Assembly: GCA_025057335.1 (NCBI GenBank)
Contig: JANWXG010000054.1
Location: 1-12,701, forward strand
DNA length: 12,701 nt
Direction of reading: 5' to 3'
Source: a bacterium
GTDB taxonomy: Bacteria > Armatimonadota > HRBIN16
The notes under the pieces were generated by a model. That model was not told the DNA's origin, made no database searches, and was given only the letters and a program-made list of their open reading frames with translations. Made by a program: the position numbers and the translations under genes. Below, piece after piece: positions 6,279 to 12,665 of this stretch (position 1 is the stretch's first letter; each line of letters opens with the position of its first letter).

Positions 6279-7781
6279 CTACAGGGTGCTCTCCTGCGGT
6301 TGCTCTTCGACCTCTTCCTCGGGCTCGGCAGGGGCAACCTCGATGCGCAGCTTGCGGATGCGTCTACCGTCTGCCTCCTCCACGATGAAATTGGCGCGAC
6401 CGTAGGCAATCTGCTCGCCTGCTTGCGCAGGTCTGCCTAGCAGTCCAAACACGAAGCCACCGATGGTGTCGTATTCATCGGTAGGCAGGTGTAAGCCCGT
6501 CTTATCGTTGACATCCTCAACGGGTGTTCGCCCGTCGGCTCGGTAGGTATGGTTGTCCAACTGCTCGAAGGGGGTCTCCTCCACATCGTATTCATCGTGA
6601 ATTTCCCCGACGAGCTCCTCCAGGATGTCCTCTAGCGTCACCAGTCCCGACGTGCCGCCATACTCGTCGCGCACGATGGCGATTTGCGTCTTCTTGGTGC
6701 GGAACTCGCGCATGAGCTCATCCACCTTCTTGGTCTCGGGGATGAAGTAAGGTGGACGCATCACTCGGCGCAGATCGAACTCCTCGAGGTGCGGATACAG
6801 CTTGAGCAGGTCTTTGGCATACACCACACCGATGATGTTGTCTACTGTACCTTCGTATACGGGGATGCGCGAGTGACCCGTGTTGCGAATGATATCTAGC
6901 ACCTCCTGCAGTGAGGCTTCGACGGGTACACAGTGCATATCGATACGAGGGGTCATCACCTTGCGTACGATGGTATCGGGGAACTCCAGCACCGACTGTA
7001 TCATCTCGCGCTCTTCCTCTTCGATAACGCCCTGCTCCTCGCCCGCGTCCACGAGGCTGATAATCTCTTCTGGGGTGAGCACGCGCGGCGAAAACTCCGC
7101 CCGCAGGCGGAAGGGGCGAAGCAGAGCGTTGCTCAGGGCGACCGCTGCAGCCACAAAGGGCGATAGCAGCCAGACGCAGCCCCACAGGGGTTTCGCTAGG
7201 CGCAGGGCGACCTTCTCAGCGTGCTTCTCGGCGAGAGTACGCGGTACGACCATGCCCATGGCCAGCACCAGCAGCGCGACCAACAGCGTTACGATGAGCA
7301 TCCCCCCTGTATCAGTAGCCACCTGCCACGCACCAGAAGTAGCCAGCGGCTGCAGTAGACGAGCGACCCCCTGCGACAGCGTCGTCACTGCGACCACTGC
7401 GGCGAGTAGACTGCTCAGCGTCATGCCGGCTTGTGCGGTCGCAATAGAACGGTCAGCGTGAGAGACTAGTCGTTCCAACAGTCGCGCGTTGGAGACGCCC
7501 TCCTCCACCAGTTCGCGCACCCGCGCGCTATGCAGTGCGCGGAGGGCGCTCTCTGCCATGGCGAAGAAGGCGGTGGCGAGGGTGAGCGCTATCACCCACA
7601 ACGTCCCCTCCAGATACGCGGGTTGCACCGCCTCCTGCTGCGCTGTAGAGTTCCCCTGTGCGTACAGGGCTCCCGCGAACAGGAGCATCAGCCCCACCCA
7701 GCGGTAGGGTAGGGGACTAGGACTATCGGTCTCTTCCCTCTGCGTTGTCAAGGTTGTTCTTGCGCCTCCTTCCTCGCTCAT
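6279..7781 (-). CDS. CNNM/CorC-type membrane protein with CBS pair (hemolysin-family transporter)
   Basis: This 500-residue protein has the CNNM (DUF21) - CBS pair - CorC_HlyC architecture of proteins linked to magnesium or divalent-cation efflux. A hydrophobic N-terminal helix (27-41) precedes the DUF21 membrane domain (about 58-225, starting with TLATAFFAMAESAL). CBS1 is about 276-330 (VMTPRIDMHCVPVEAS, HSRIPVYE). CBS2 is about 340-397 (IAIVRDEYGGTSGLVTLEDI). The CorC_HlyC domain is about 410-485, followed by an acidic tail. The usual GE-x-x-P-K motif reads GMVVPR (176-181), lacking the acid and the Lys. The ATG at 7781 overlaps the upstream TGA as ATGA. It is the last gene of the rpsU-pgpH-ybeY-dgkA cluster and ends 26 bp from the convergent kinase gene. 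Confidence 0.9.
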   Translation of the reverse strand: MSEEGGARTTLTTQREETDSPSPLPYRWVGLMLLFAGALYAQGNSTAQQEAVQPAYLEGTLWVIALTLATAFFAMAESALRALHSARVRELVEEGVSNARLLERLVSHADRSIATAQAGMTLSSLLAAVVAVTTLSQGVARLLQPLATSGAWQVATDTGGMLIVTLLVALLVLAMGMVVPRTLAEKHAEKVALRLAKPLWGCVWLLSPFVAAAVALSNALLRPFRLRAEFSPRVLTPEEIISLVDAGEEQGVIEEEEREMIQSVLEFPDTIVRKVMTPRIDMHCVPVEASLQEVLDIIRNTGHSRIPVYEGTVDNIIGVVYAKDLLKLYPHLEEFDLRRVMRPPYFIPETKKVDELMREFRTKKTQIAIVRDEYGGTSGLVTLEDILEELVGEIHDEYDVEETPFEQLDNHTYRADGRTPVEDVNDKTGLHLPTDEYDTIGGFVFGLLGRPAQAGEQIAYGRANFIVEEADGRRIRKLRIEVAPAEPEEEVEEQPQESTL

Positions 7782-8479
7782 GCCAGCCAATAGATGGCGC
7801 CTGCCAGCAGCACAGCGACCAACGCACCTAACAACACCTCTTGCAACGTGTGGATGCGCCCTTCTACCCGACTCTGGGCAATCAACACCGCCATGCTCAA
7901 GGCAAGAATCGCCATCAAGAGGTTATTCGAGAGGAAGACAATGGTCATTGCCATGAAAAACCCTAGAGCGCTATGGCCGCTGATGACTCCTCCGCGCAAC
8001 AGCAAGCCTTTGCGTCCCACCACCTTGCCCAGAATAATAATCAACAGCAGCAGTACCATACCCACCACAATGGTCACCAGCGGGTCAGGCTTGTGCTCTT
8101 GCAGGTTCAAGCGGATTTCGTCCAGATGTCGCTCCGTGAGGAACAATAGGAAGCCGACGACAATCGCATTGACTGTGGTCACCAGCACCGCGCCAGCTGC
8201 GATATCCTTCGCCAACTTGGCGAGCGGGTGGTAGCTATCGGTGATGAGGTCGACGACCGCCTCCACCGCGGTGTTGAACATCTCAGCTACCAATACCATC
8301 GACACCGTGAACAACAGGATGACCATCTCGGTCTTGTCCAGGCGAAACAGCAGCCCCACCAGAAGCACCAGCACCACGCTGAAGAAGTGGAAACGCATGT
8401 GCTTCTGGGTGCGGAAGGTGTAGACGATGCCCTCAACGGCATAACGGAAGCTATCTAGTGGGTTTTTGGCAATCCTCAT
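7778..8479 (-). CDS. Fusion of DgkA-type lipid kinase and PAP2 phosphatase
   Basis: This 233-residue membrane protein has two enzyme domains. The first (1-118) matches prokaryotic diacylglycerol/undecaprenol kinase: VAEMFNTAVEAVVDLI (64-79) with Glu66, Asn69, Glu73 and Asp77, then YHPLAKLAKDIAAGAV with Asp92. The second (about 133-233) is a compact PAP2 domain: SGH with His169 (GGVISGHSALG) and SRVEGRIHTLQE with Arg204 and His210; Glu214 stands where Asp is usual. The first PAP2 motif (KxxxxxxRP) is poorly kept. A kinase and a phosphatase in one chain could cycle undecaprenol or diacylglycerol between free and phosphorylated forms; the substrates are inferred. It overlaps ybeY upstream and the CNNM gene downstream by ATGA. 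A dgkA after ybeY is a common order; the fused PAP2 domain is the unusual part. Confidence 0.88.
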   Translation of the reverse strand: MRIAKNPLDSFRYAVEGIVYTFRTQKHMRFHFFSVVLVLLVGLLFRLDKTEMVILLFTVSMVLVAEMFNTAVEAVVDLITDSYHPLAKLAKDIAAGAVLVTTVNAIVVGFLLFLTERHLDEIRLNLQEHKPDPLVTIVVGMVLLLLIIILGKVVGRKGLLLRGGVISGHSALGFFMAMTIVFLSNNLLMAILALSMAVLIAQSRVEGRIHTLQEVLLGALVAVLLAGAIYWLA

Positions 8480-8946
8480 CCAGTATCACGCCCCGGTCGG
8501 GTGGCTTGTACCACCTCCCAGCCTCGTCGGTGCATCTGTTGGTAGCCTTCTTCCGTTTCGTCTTCGTAGCCCAACAGGTGCATTACCCCGTGAACTGCTA
8601 GGAGAGCCACTTCTTCCTCCAGCGAACGTCCTCCTGCCTGCGCCTGACGCAGGGCAGTAGGGACGGAGATGTATATCTCCCCCAGCGGCAGCTCGTCTGC
8701 CAGCACCGAGGTGTCCAACCGCGCCTCCCCAGCGGAGGTTTCGCGTAGCGAGAAGGAGAGCACATCGGTCGGCTCATCCTTACCACGATAGGTGCGGTTG
8801 AGCGCGCGTATCTGCTCGTCGTCCGTCAACACGATGCTAATGTCTCCTCTACTCCACCCTTCCTGACGCAGCAACAGGCGTATCGCTCGCCTCATCCACG
8901 ACCGCCTCAGGCGGTGGGCTTGTCTGTCGGTAATCGTCACTGGCAT
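8476..8946 (-). CDS. ybeY: Endoribonuclease YbeY (16S rRNA 3'-end maturation)
   Basis: A 156-residue YbeY, a metal-dependent RNase for rRNA processing and ribosome quality control. The central TYRGKDEPTDVLSF (52-65) with the conserved Arg54 is intact, as is LGEIYIS (88-94). The metal motif reads HGVMHLLGYEDE (119-130): His119 and His123 are present, but the third ligand, normally His in GYDH, is Asp129. The ATG at 8946 lies inside pgpH, giving a 98-nt out-of-frame overlap. PVTITDRQAHR right after the start looks like a genuine YbeY N-terminus, so I keep this start. Only a weak GGTG site precedes it. The end overlaps the dgkA-PAP2 start as ATGA. Confidence 0.93.
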   Translation of the reverse strand: MPVTITDRQAHRLRRSWMRRAIRLLLRQEGWSRGDISIVLTDDEQIRALNRTYRGKDEPTDVLSFSLRETSAGEARLDTSVLADELPLGEIYISVPTALRQAQAGGRSLEEEVALLAVHGVMHLLGYEDETEEGYQQMHRRGWEVVQATRPGRDTG

Positions 8947-11062
8947 GGGTCACCGCTGCTGAAGTAGGATATTCTACACGCGAGTGTAGCATCGCCACTA
9001 GTAATCGGCAGAACGCCTCCTGAATCTGATGCACTTCGCGGAAGGTGAGGCTACATTCGTCCAGTTGTCCGTCGGCGATTTTCTCTTGGATGATGTGTTG
9101 CACCAGGCTCTCGATGCGCGCAGGCGTCGGGCGCGTCAGAGCCCGCGAAGCGGCTTCCACCGCGTCTGCCAGCATGACAATGCCCGCCTCTTTGCTCTGC
9201 GGTTTGGGGCCAGCGTAGCGAAACTGCTGTTCCAGCACGGGGGTATGCATCTCGCATCCCGCCAGCGCCTGATGGTAGAAGAAGGAGATGAGGCTAGTGC
9301 CGTGATGTTGGGCGATGATATCGCGGATGGGGCGCGGAAGGCGATACTGGTCTGCCAGCTCCAGCCCATCCTTGACGTGCGCGGCGATGATTAGCGCGGA
9401 AAGCGAAGGCGAGAGCCGGTCATGCACGTTCTCTAAACGCTGGTTCTCGATGAAGAACTCGGGGCGGCGCATCTTCCCAATGTCGTGATAGTAGCACCCC
9501 ACGCGCACCAACAGGCTATCAGCGCCGATGGCTTTGGCGGCGGCGTCCGCGAGATGGCTGACCATGATGCTGTGTGCGTAGGTGCCCGGCGCGCGTAGCA
9601 TCAGCTCTTTCAGCAGCGGGTGTTCGGGAGAGCTGAGCTCCAGCAGGCGCAGGTGCGTCACCGCCCCGAACGGACGCTCTAGCACCGCGACGAATAGAGC
9701 AAATCCACCAACAGCTAACACGCTCATGAGCACTGCCCAAGCAGCTCCCACGCTCATCTCCGTGAGCGTCTCCTGTTGCATCCAGCCCAGCACCCACGTG
9801 AGCAACAACGACGTCGCACCAATCCACAGCCCTGCGCGCAACAGGTCGTAGCGGTCATGCATCCGCCGCACAGAGTAGATGCCGACCAGACTGCTCATCA
9901 GGCTGATGGCTGCAAAACGCATCTCGCCGTTCATGAGCAGGGCGGACTGTATGGAGAGCATCCCCACCAGCAGCGTCGCCAGATGGGGAGAGACCAGCAC
10001 CGCCAGCAACATGCCTGCCATCGTTGTGCTCATCACCGAGAGGTAGCCCAGCTGCACGCCCGACAGGGGCAAGCCGAGCAGGCTGCTTCCCAGCTTCACA
10101 CCTAAAGCACTCAATGCTACCACTACCGAAATCAGCCACAGCTGACGAGGCTGCTGGTACACGCGGGGATGGTAGTGGGCGATGTGCAACGCCGCGAGCA
10201 CCACCAGCATCGTCACCAGAATCAGAATGGCGAGCACGCTTGCCCAGTGCAGACGCGGGTTGCGCATCCCTAGCGCGGTGAACATCTCGATATGCTGTTC
10301 CGTGACGCGCTCGCCCTGCCGAATCACCACGTCACCTGCCACCAGCGTACGGTAAACAGGGGGTGATTCTCGCCGTGCACGCTCGCGCATCGACTCAGTG
10401 CGGGGCACATCGGGCACGCGATTGGGACGCAGAGCTTGACTGCCGATTGCGGCGGCGATTCTGCCCAGTGCGCCCCGTCCCAGATGCTGGACGCAGCCTG
10501 CGCGCACCGCCCGCTGGCGCTCCGTCAAGTCAGCGGTGTCGGCGCGGATTTCGCGCTGCATCGCCTCTTCTACCTGAGCAGCGACCACCTCGCGCGCCCG
10601 CTGCAGGTCAGAGGAGGGAAGCTCAATCGCGGCGCGCACGAGGTCTGTGGACAGGAAGGGAAGTTGCTGTGATAGCCAACGTGCCGACTCTGCAGGACGC
10701 AGGGAACGCGCTCGGAAGATGGCGTCAAAGGCGTCCTCCACACTGCGCTGAGCGTCTACACGAGCGAAAGGCAGAGGCTCGTAGATGGTTTCCACCTGCT
10801 TCGCCGCCATCTCCTGTAAGCGGCGGGTCTCCTCTACGTCCACGTAGCGCACCGTGCGGTGCGCCCGAATTTCGCGTGGGCTGATATCTCCTACACGCAG
10901 AGTAACCTTGTCGGGAATGAAACGCCCTGAGAAGACCAAACACAACACCGCGATGGTAACTGTAGCGATACCTATCCTCTGCCAGTCCCAGCGCGGAACC
11001 AGGCGATACCGCAGCCAGGAAGGGACTGCGCGTAGCCGTTGGCGTTCACCCCGTTTGCTCAT
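8849..11062 (-). CDS. pgpH: Cyclic-di-AMP phosphodiesterase PgpH (7TMR-HD family)
   Basis: A 737-residue membrane phosphodiesterase that in known members hydrolyses c-di-AMP. One membrane helix (29-46) precedes a large outside domain (about 50-270, 7TMR-HDED type, ending with VAGDVVIRQGERVTEQ). A block of about seven helices (274-462) follows, then a cytoplasmic HD domain (about 480-695). Metal ligands visible are His497 (TYAHSIM), His526-Asp527 (YYHDIGKM), His562, His586/587 (AQHHGTS) and Asp633 (MLADAVEAASR). About 40 residues after the usual end (HSRVEYP) form an acidic, Pro/Ser-rich tail that overlaps ybeY. The ATG at 11062 has only a distant GAGGAG; no better start was seen. It lies 113 nt downstream of rpsU. 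No diadenylate cyclase gene is in the window. Confidence 0.93.
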   Translation of the reverse strand: MSKRGERQRLRAVPSWLRYRLVPRWDWQRIGIATVTIAVLCLVFSGRFIPDKVTLRVGDISPREIRAHRTVRYVDVEETRRLQEMAAKQVETIYEPLPFARVDAQRSVEDAFDAIFRARSLRPAESARWLSQQLPFLSTDLVRAAIELPSSDLQRAREVVAAQVEEAMQREIRADTADLTERQRAVRAGCVQHLGRGALGRIAAAIGSQALRPNRVPDVPRTESMRERARRESPPVYRTLVAGDVVIRQGERVTEQHIEMFTALGMRNPRLHWASVLAILILVTMLVVLAALHIAHYHPRVYQQPRQLWLISVVVALSALGVKLGSSLLGLPLSGVQLGYLSVMSTTMAGMLLAVLVSPHLATLLVGMLSIQSALLMNGEMRFAAISLMSSLVGIYSVRRMHDRYDLLRAGLWIGATSLLLTWVLGWMQQETLTEMSVGAAWAVLMSVLAVGGFALFVAVLERPFGAVTHLRLLELSSPEHPLLKELMLRAPGTYAHSIMVSHLADAAAKAIGADSLLVRVGCYYHDIGKMRRPEFFIENQRLENVHDRLSPSLSALIIAAHVKDGLELADQYRLPRPIRDIIAQHHGTSLISFFYHQALAGCEMHTPVLEQQFRYAGPKPQSKEAGIVMLADAVEAASRALTRPTPARIESLVQHIIQEKIADGQLDECSLTFREVHQIQEAFCRLLVAMLHSRVEYPTSAAVTHASDDYRQTSPPPEAVVDEASDTPVAASGRVE

Positions 11063-11106
11063 GGTGTAGTCGGCTCAGCTCCTCATGCCTTCTCAGGCGA
11101 GCAAGG

Positions 11107-11135
11107 TGCCACTGCACGGCATTCGCGGAGTGGCA
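11107..11135 (-). other. Inverted repeat in the rpsU-pgpH gap
   Basis: TGCCACT (11107-11113) and AGTGGCA (11129-11135) form a perfect 7-bp dyad around 15 bases. In the rpsU-to-pgpH direction no T run follows it, so it is not a standard terminator. It could mark RNA processing or partial termination that leaves more rpsU than pgpH message. Nothing else was recognised in this 113-nt gap. Confidence 0.25.
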
Positions 11136-11175
11136 GGTGGACCATCGCGGTGTAGTGATAGCGAGAACCCGTTGT

Positions 11176-11355
11176 CTATTTCGAACGCTGCTTGCGCCGG
11201 CGCGCCGCCTCCTGCTTGCGACGCTTGTCGCTCGGCTTCGTATAGTGCTCGTGTTCCTTATACTCCTTCAGGATGCCGGCGTTCTGCAGCTCCTTCTTGA
11301 ATCGCTTGAGAGCACTGTCTATCGACTCGTTCGGTAACACCTGAATCTGCGCCAA
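11176..11355 (-). CDS. rpsU: 30S ribosomal protein S21
   Basis: A 59-codon gene that a 60-residue cutoff would miss. The product begins MAQIQVLPNESIDSALKRFK, continues KELQNAGILKEYKEHEHYTK and ends in a strongly basic RRKQEAARRRKQRSK tail. This is the full S21 pattern at normal length. S21 binds the 30S platform near the 3' end of 16S rRNA and helps initiation. The start is TTG (complement of 11353-11355), supported by a consensus AAGGAGG 8 nt upstream and by the conserved N-terminus beginning exactly there. A strong promoter lies just upstream. It heads the pgpH-ybeY-dgkA-CNNM cluster. An S21 gene near pgpH, ybeY and dgkA is also seen in Firmicutes, usually with yqeY and phoH in between; neither is present here. 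Confidence 0.95.
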   Translation of the reverse strand: MAQIQVLPNESIDSALKRFKKELQNAGILKEYKEHEHYTKPSDKRRKQEAARRRKQRSK

Positions 11356-11382
11356 CGCAGATGCCTCCTTCTCTCAAAGATT

Positions 11383-11419
11383 TTCGGTATCGGACGTTTC
11401 CTCACAAGATTATACCGAA
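11383..11419. promoter_or_regulatory. Inverted repeat straddling the rpsU transcription start
   Basis: TTCGGTAT (11383-11390) and ATACCGAA (11412-11419) are perfect 8-base inverted copies, 29 bp centre to centre. One arm overlaps the rpsU -10 box and the other lies about 12-19 bases into the transcript. Since one arm is not transcribed, an RNA hairpin is unlikely; a two-site operator is possible. An 8-bp dyad at this spacing also occurs by chance in a window of this size. Confidence 0.3.
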
Positions 11420-11437
11420 GGCGGGCATAAAAAGCAA
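11409..11437 (-). promoter_or_regulatory. Strong sigma-70-type promoter of rpsU
   Basis: Read on the minus strand, the -35 box is TTGCTT (11437-11432), then a 17-bp spacer and a perfect TATAAT (11414-11409). Transcription should start near 11402, giving a leader of about 45 nt. This is the best promoter in the window, as expected for a ribosomal protein gene. It probably also serves pgpH and the genes beyond. Confidence 0.75.
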
Positions 11438-11473
11438 CCATCAAAAACTGGTTCGTTACGCAGGCGAGTTGCC

Positions 11474-11503
11474 TTGACAGTAGTGGGGTTGTTCCTGTAC
11501 ACT
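11474..11503 (+). promoter_or_regulatory. Sigma-70-type promoter of the prepilin-like gene
   Basis: A consensus TTGACA (11474-11479) is followed by an 18-bp spacer and TACACT (11498-11503). Transcription would start near 11510, leaving a leader of about 113 nt before the ATG at 11623. It is divergent from the rpsU promoter, with the two -35 boxes 36 bp apart. Confidence 0.65.
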
Positions 11504-11524
11504 GTAGCCTGTATAGAGGAAGTG

Positions 11525-11563
11525 ATGAACCTCTTGCCTCTACAAGGCAGAAAAGACGAATAG
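11525..11563 (+). CDS. Possible 12-residue leader peptide upstream of the prepilin-like gene
   Basis: ATG at 11525 opens a 12-codon frame reading MNLLPLQGRKDE and ending in TAG at 11561-11563. AGAGGA (11515-11520) lies 4 nt upstream at workable spacing, only a few bases after the predicted transcription start. The frame covers the left arms of two competing hairpins, and its stop codon is the first triplet of the right arm of the longer one. That layout resembles a leader peptide controlling RNA folding. It is short enough to arise by chance, and there is no run of a single amino acid's codons to suggest a signal. Confidence 0.35.
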   Translation: MNLLPLQGRKDE

Positions 11564-11569
11564 AGGCAA
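11534..11569 (+). promoter_or_regulatory. Competing hairpins in the leader of the prepilin-like gene
   Basis: TTGCCTCTA (11534-11542) is perfectly complementary to TAGAGGCAA (11561-11569), a 9-bp stem with an 18-nt loop. The same left arm can instead pair locally: TGCCT (11535-11539) with AGGCA (11545-11549) around a 5-nt loop. The two folds exclude each other. No T run follows, so a transcription terminator is unlikely; effects on translation or stability are possible. An AAGGAG (11574-11579) lies five bases past the long stem without a usable start codon after it. Confidence 0.4.
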
Positions 11570-11622
11570 CCTGAAGGAGAGTAGCAGATATCCGCATCCT
11601 GACGAAGAAGGGGGTATTACGT

Positions 11623-12456
11623 ATGACACGGCGCGCCTTTACGCTCATCGAGTTGCTCGTCGTCATCGCTATCATTGCGATTCTGGCGGCGATCCTGTTC
11701 CCAGTCTTCGCCCATGCACGCGAGAAAGCACGACAGAGCAACTGCCTTTCCAACCTGAAGAACATGAACACGGCTCTCCTGCTCTACACGCAGGACTATG
11801 ACGAGACCTTCCCGCTCACCGCGCCCGATAACCTGGTCGCCTGGTGGACGACACCTTGGGACCGCACACCGACCTCCCCGTTGGGCGCGGCACGGCGGCA
11901 GGCGTTCTGGTCCAACTCTATCTCGCCCTACCTGAAGAACTGGCAGGTGTACACCTGTCCTTCCGCTGAGGAGCGAAACATCCTGAATATCGACCCGGCG
12001 ACCAATCCGATGCGTTTCAAGTCCGCCTTCACGCTGAACGGCTACCTGCAGGCGTGGCCGATTGCTGGCACGCCCTCACCTGCCAAGCTCATCACCTTCT
12101 GGGAAGGGCTAGGCAAGCAGGCGGTGTTCGGTTTCGCCATCGCGATGCCACTGCCATGGACGAAGGCAGGCGACCCGCGCGGCATGTCTACCCTGTGGCG
12201 CTACAGCGATAGCGGCGACTACTGCACTACGCAGATGTGGGAGACGCGCGCCATCCAGATTACGCACCGCATCCACGCGGAGGGCAGCAACATCGCCTAC
12301 GCCGACGGGCACGCCAAGTGGATACGCCACCCCAGCGAGAACTCGCCCTGGGCAGCGCTCAACGAGCAGGGATGGCCCACCAGCCTGTGGGTACCAGCGA
12401 ACTGTTCGCAGACAGGTTGCTGCCCTGCCTACTGGCATCGTCCGACTATCGAGTAA
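11623..12456 (+). CDS. Type IV prepilin-like protein with H-X9-DG motif (DUF1559-like)
   Basis: A 277-residue secreted pseudopilin-like protein. The class III signal is MTRRA then FTLIELLVVIAIIAILAAIL: cleavage by a prepilin peptidase is expected after Ala5, with Phe6 as +1 and Glu10 as the conserved Glu+5. FPVFAHAREKARQSNC (26-41) follows, then SNLKNMNTALLLYTQDYDETFP (43-64), common to this family. The H-X9-DG motif is His218 to Asp228-Gly229 (HAEGSNIAYADGHAKW). Six Cys lie after the helix, including CSQTGCC near the end, which may form disulphides. The ATG has AAGGGGG (11608-11614) 8 nt upstream. Such proteins occur in many copies in Armatimonadota and Planctomycetes and are thought to be surface or matrix components; the role is not established. 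No pilus assembly gene is present here. Confidence 0.9.
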   Translation: MTRRAFTLIELLVVIAIIAILAAILFPVFAHAREKARQSNCLSNLKNMNTALLLYTQDYDETFPLTAPDNLVAWWTTPWDRTPTSPLGAARRQAFWSNSISPYLKNWQVYTCPSAEERNILNIDPATNPMRFKSAFTLNGYLQAWPIAGTPSPAKLITFWEGLGKQAVFGFAIAMPLPWTKAGDPRGMSTLWRYSDSGDYCTTQMWETRAIQITHRIHAEGSNIAYADGHAKWIRHPSENSPWAALNEQGWPTSLWVPANCSQTGCCPAYWHRPTIE

Positions 12457-12469
12457 GGAGAGTGCAGAG

Positions 12470-12652
12470 ATGCGTCGATGGTTTGTGGTGATACTGACCG
12501 CGCTGGCAGTAGCGGTGACCGTGACTGGATGCCAGAAACAGAAGGCGGAGGTAGCGGAGAAAGCGCCTCCTGGTGCTGCAGCGACCTCGCCGGGAACCTC
12601 TACGACCCCGTCAGGAGGCACTCCAGCGGGTACCCAGGTGCAGGGCGAGTAG
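12470..12652 (+). CDS. Small Ala/Pro/Thr/Gly-rich lipoprotein
   Basis: A 60-residue predicted lipoprotein of unknown function. Residues 1-20 are a signal with two Arg and a hydrophobic core. The lipobox is VTGC with Cys21, and Gln follows. The mature 40 residues are low-complexity and probably disordered (QKQKAEVAEKAPPGAAAT, then Thr/Ser/Gly/Pro repeats). ATG at 12470 has AAGGAG (12455-12460) 9 nt upstream, beginning inside the stop codon of the prepilin-like gene. With 13 nt between the two genes and a terminator after this one, they form a two-gene operon. The product may be a membrane tether or partner for the prepilin-like protein; this is inference from position only. Confidence 0.75.
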   Translation: MRRWFVVILTALAVAVTVTGCQKQKAEVAEKAPPGAAATSPGTSTTPSGGTPAGTQVQGE

Positions 12653-12665
12653 GCACTCTGTGTCG

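Noticed and set aside
6880..7461. 193-codon plus-strand Ser/Arg/Thr-rich frame inside the CNNM gene
   Set aside because: Composition is that of an out-of-frame translation, and the minus-strand CBS and CorC motifs are clear.
11436..11453. AACCA/TGGTT dyad over the rpsU -35 region
   Set aside because: The stem is only 5 bp with an 8-base spacer, which is expected by chance.
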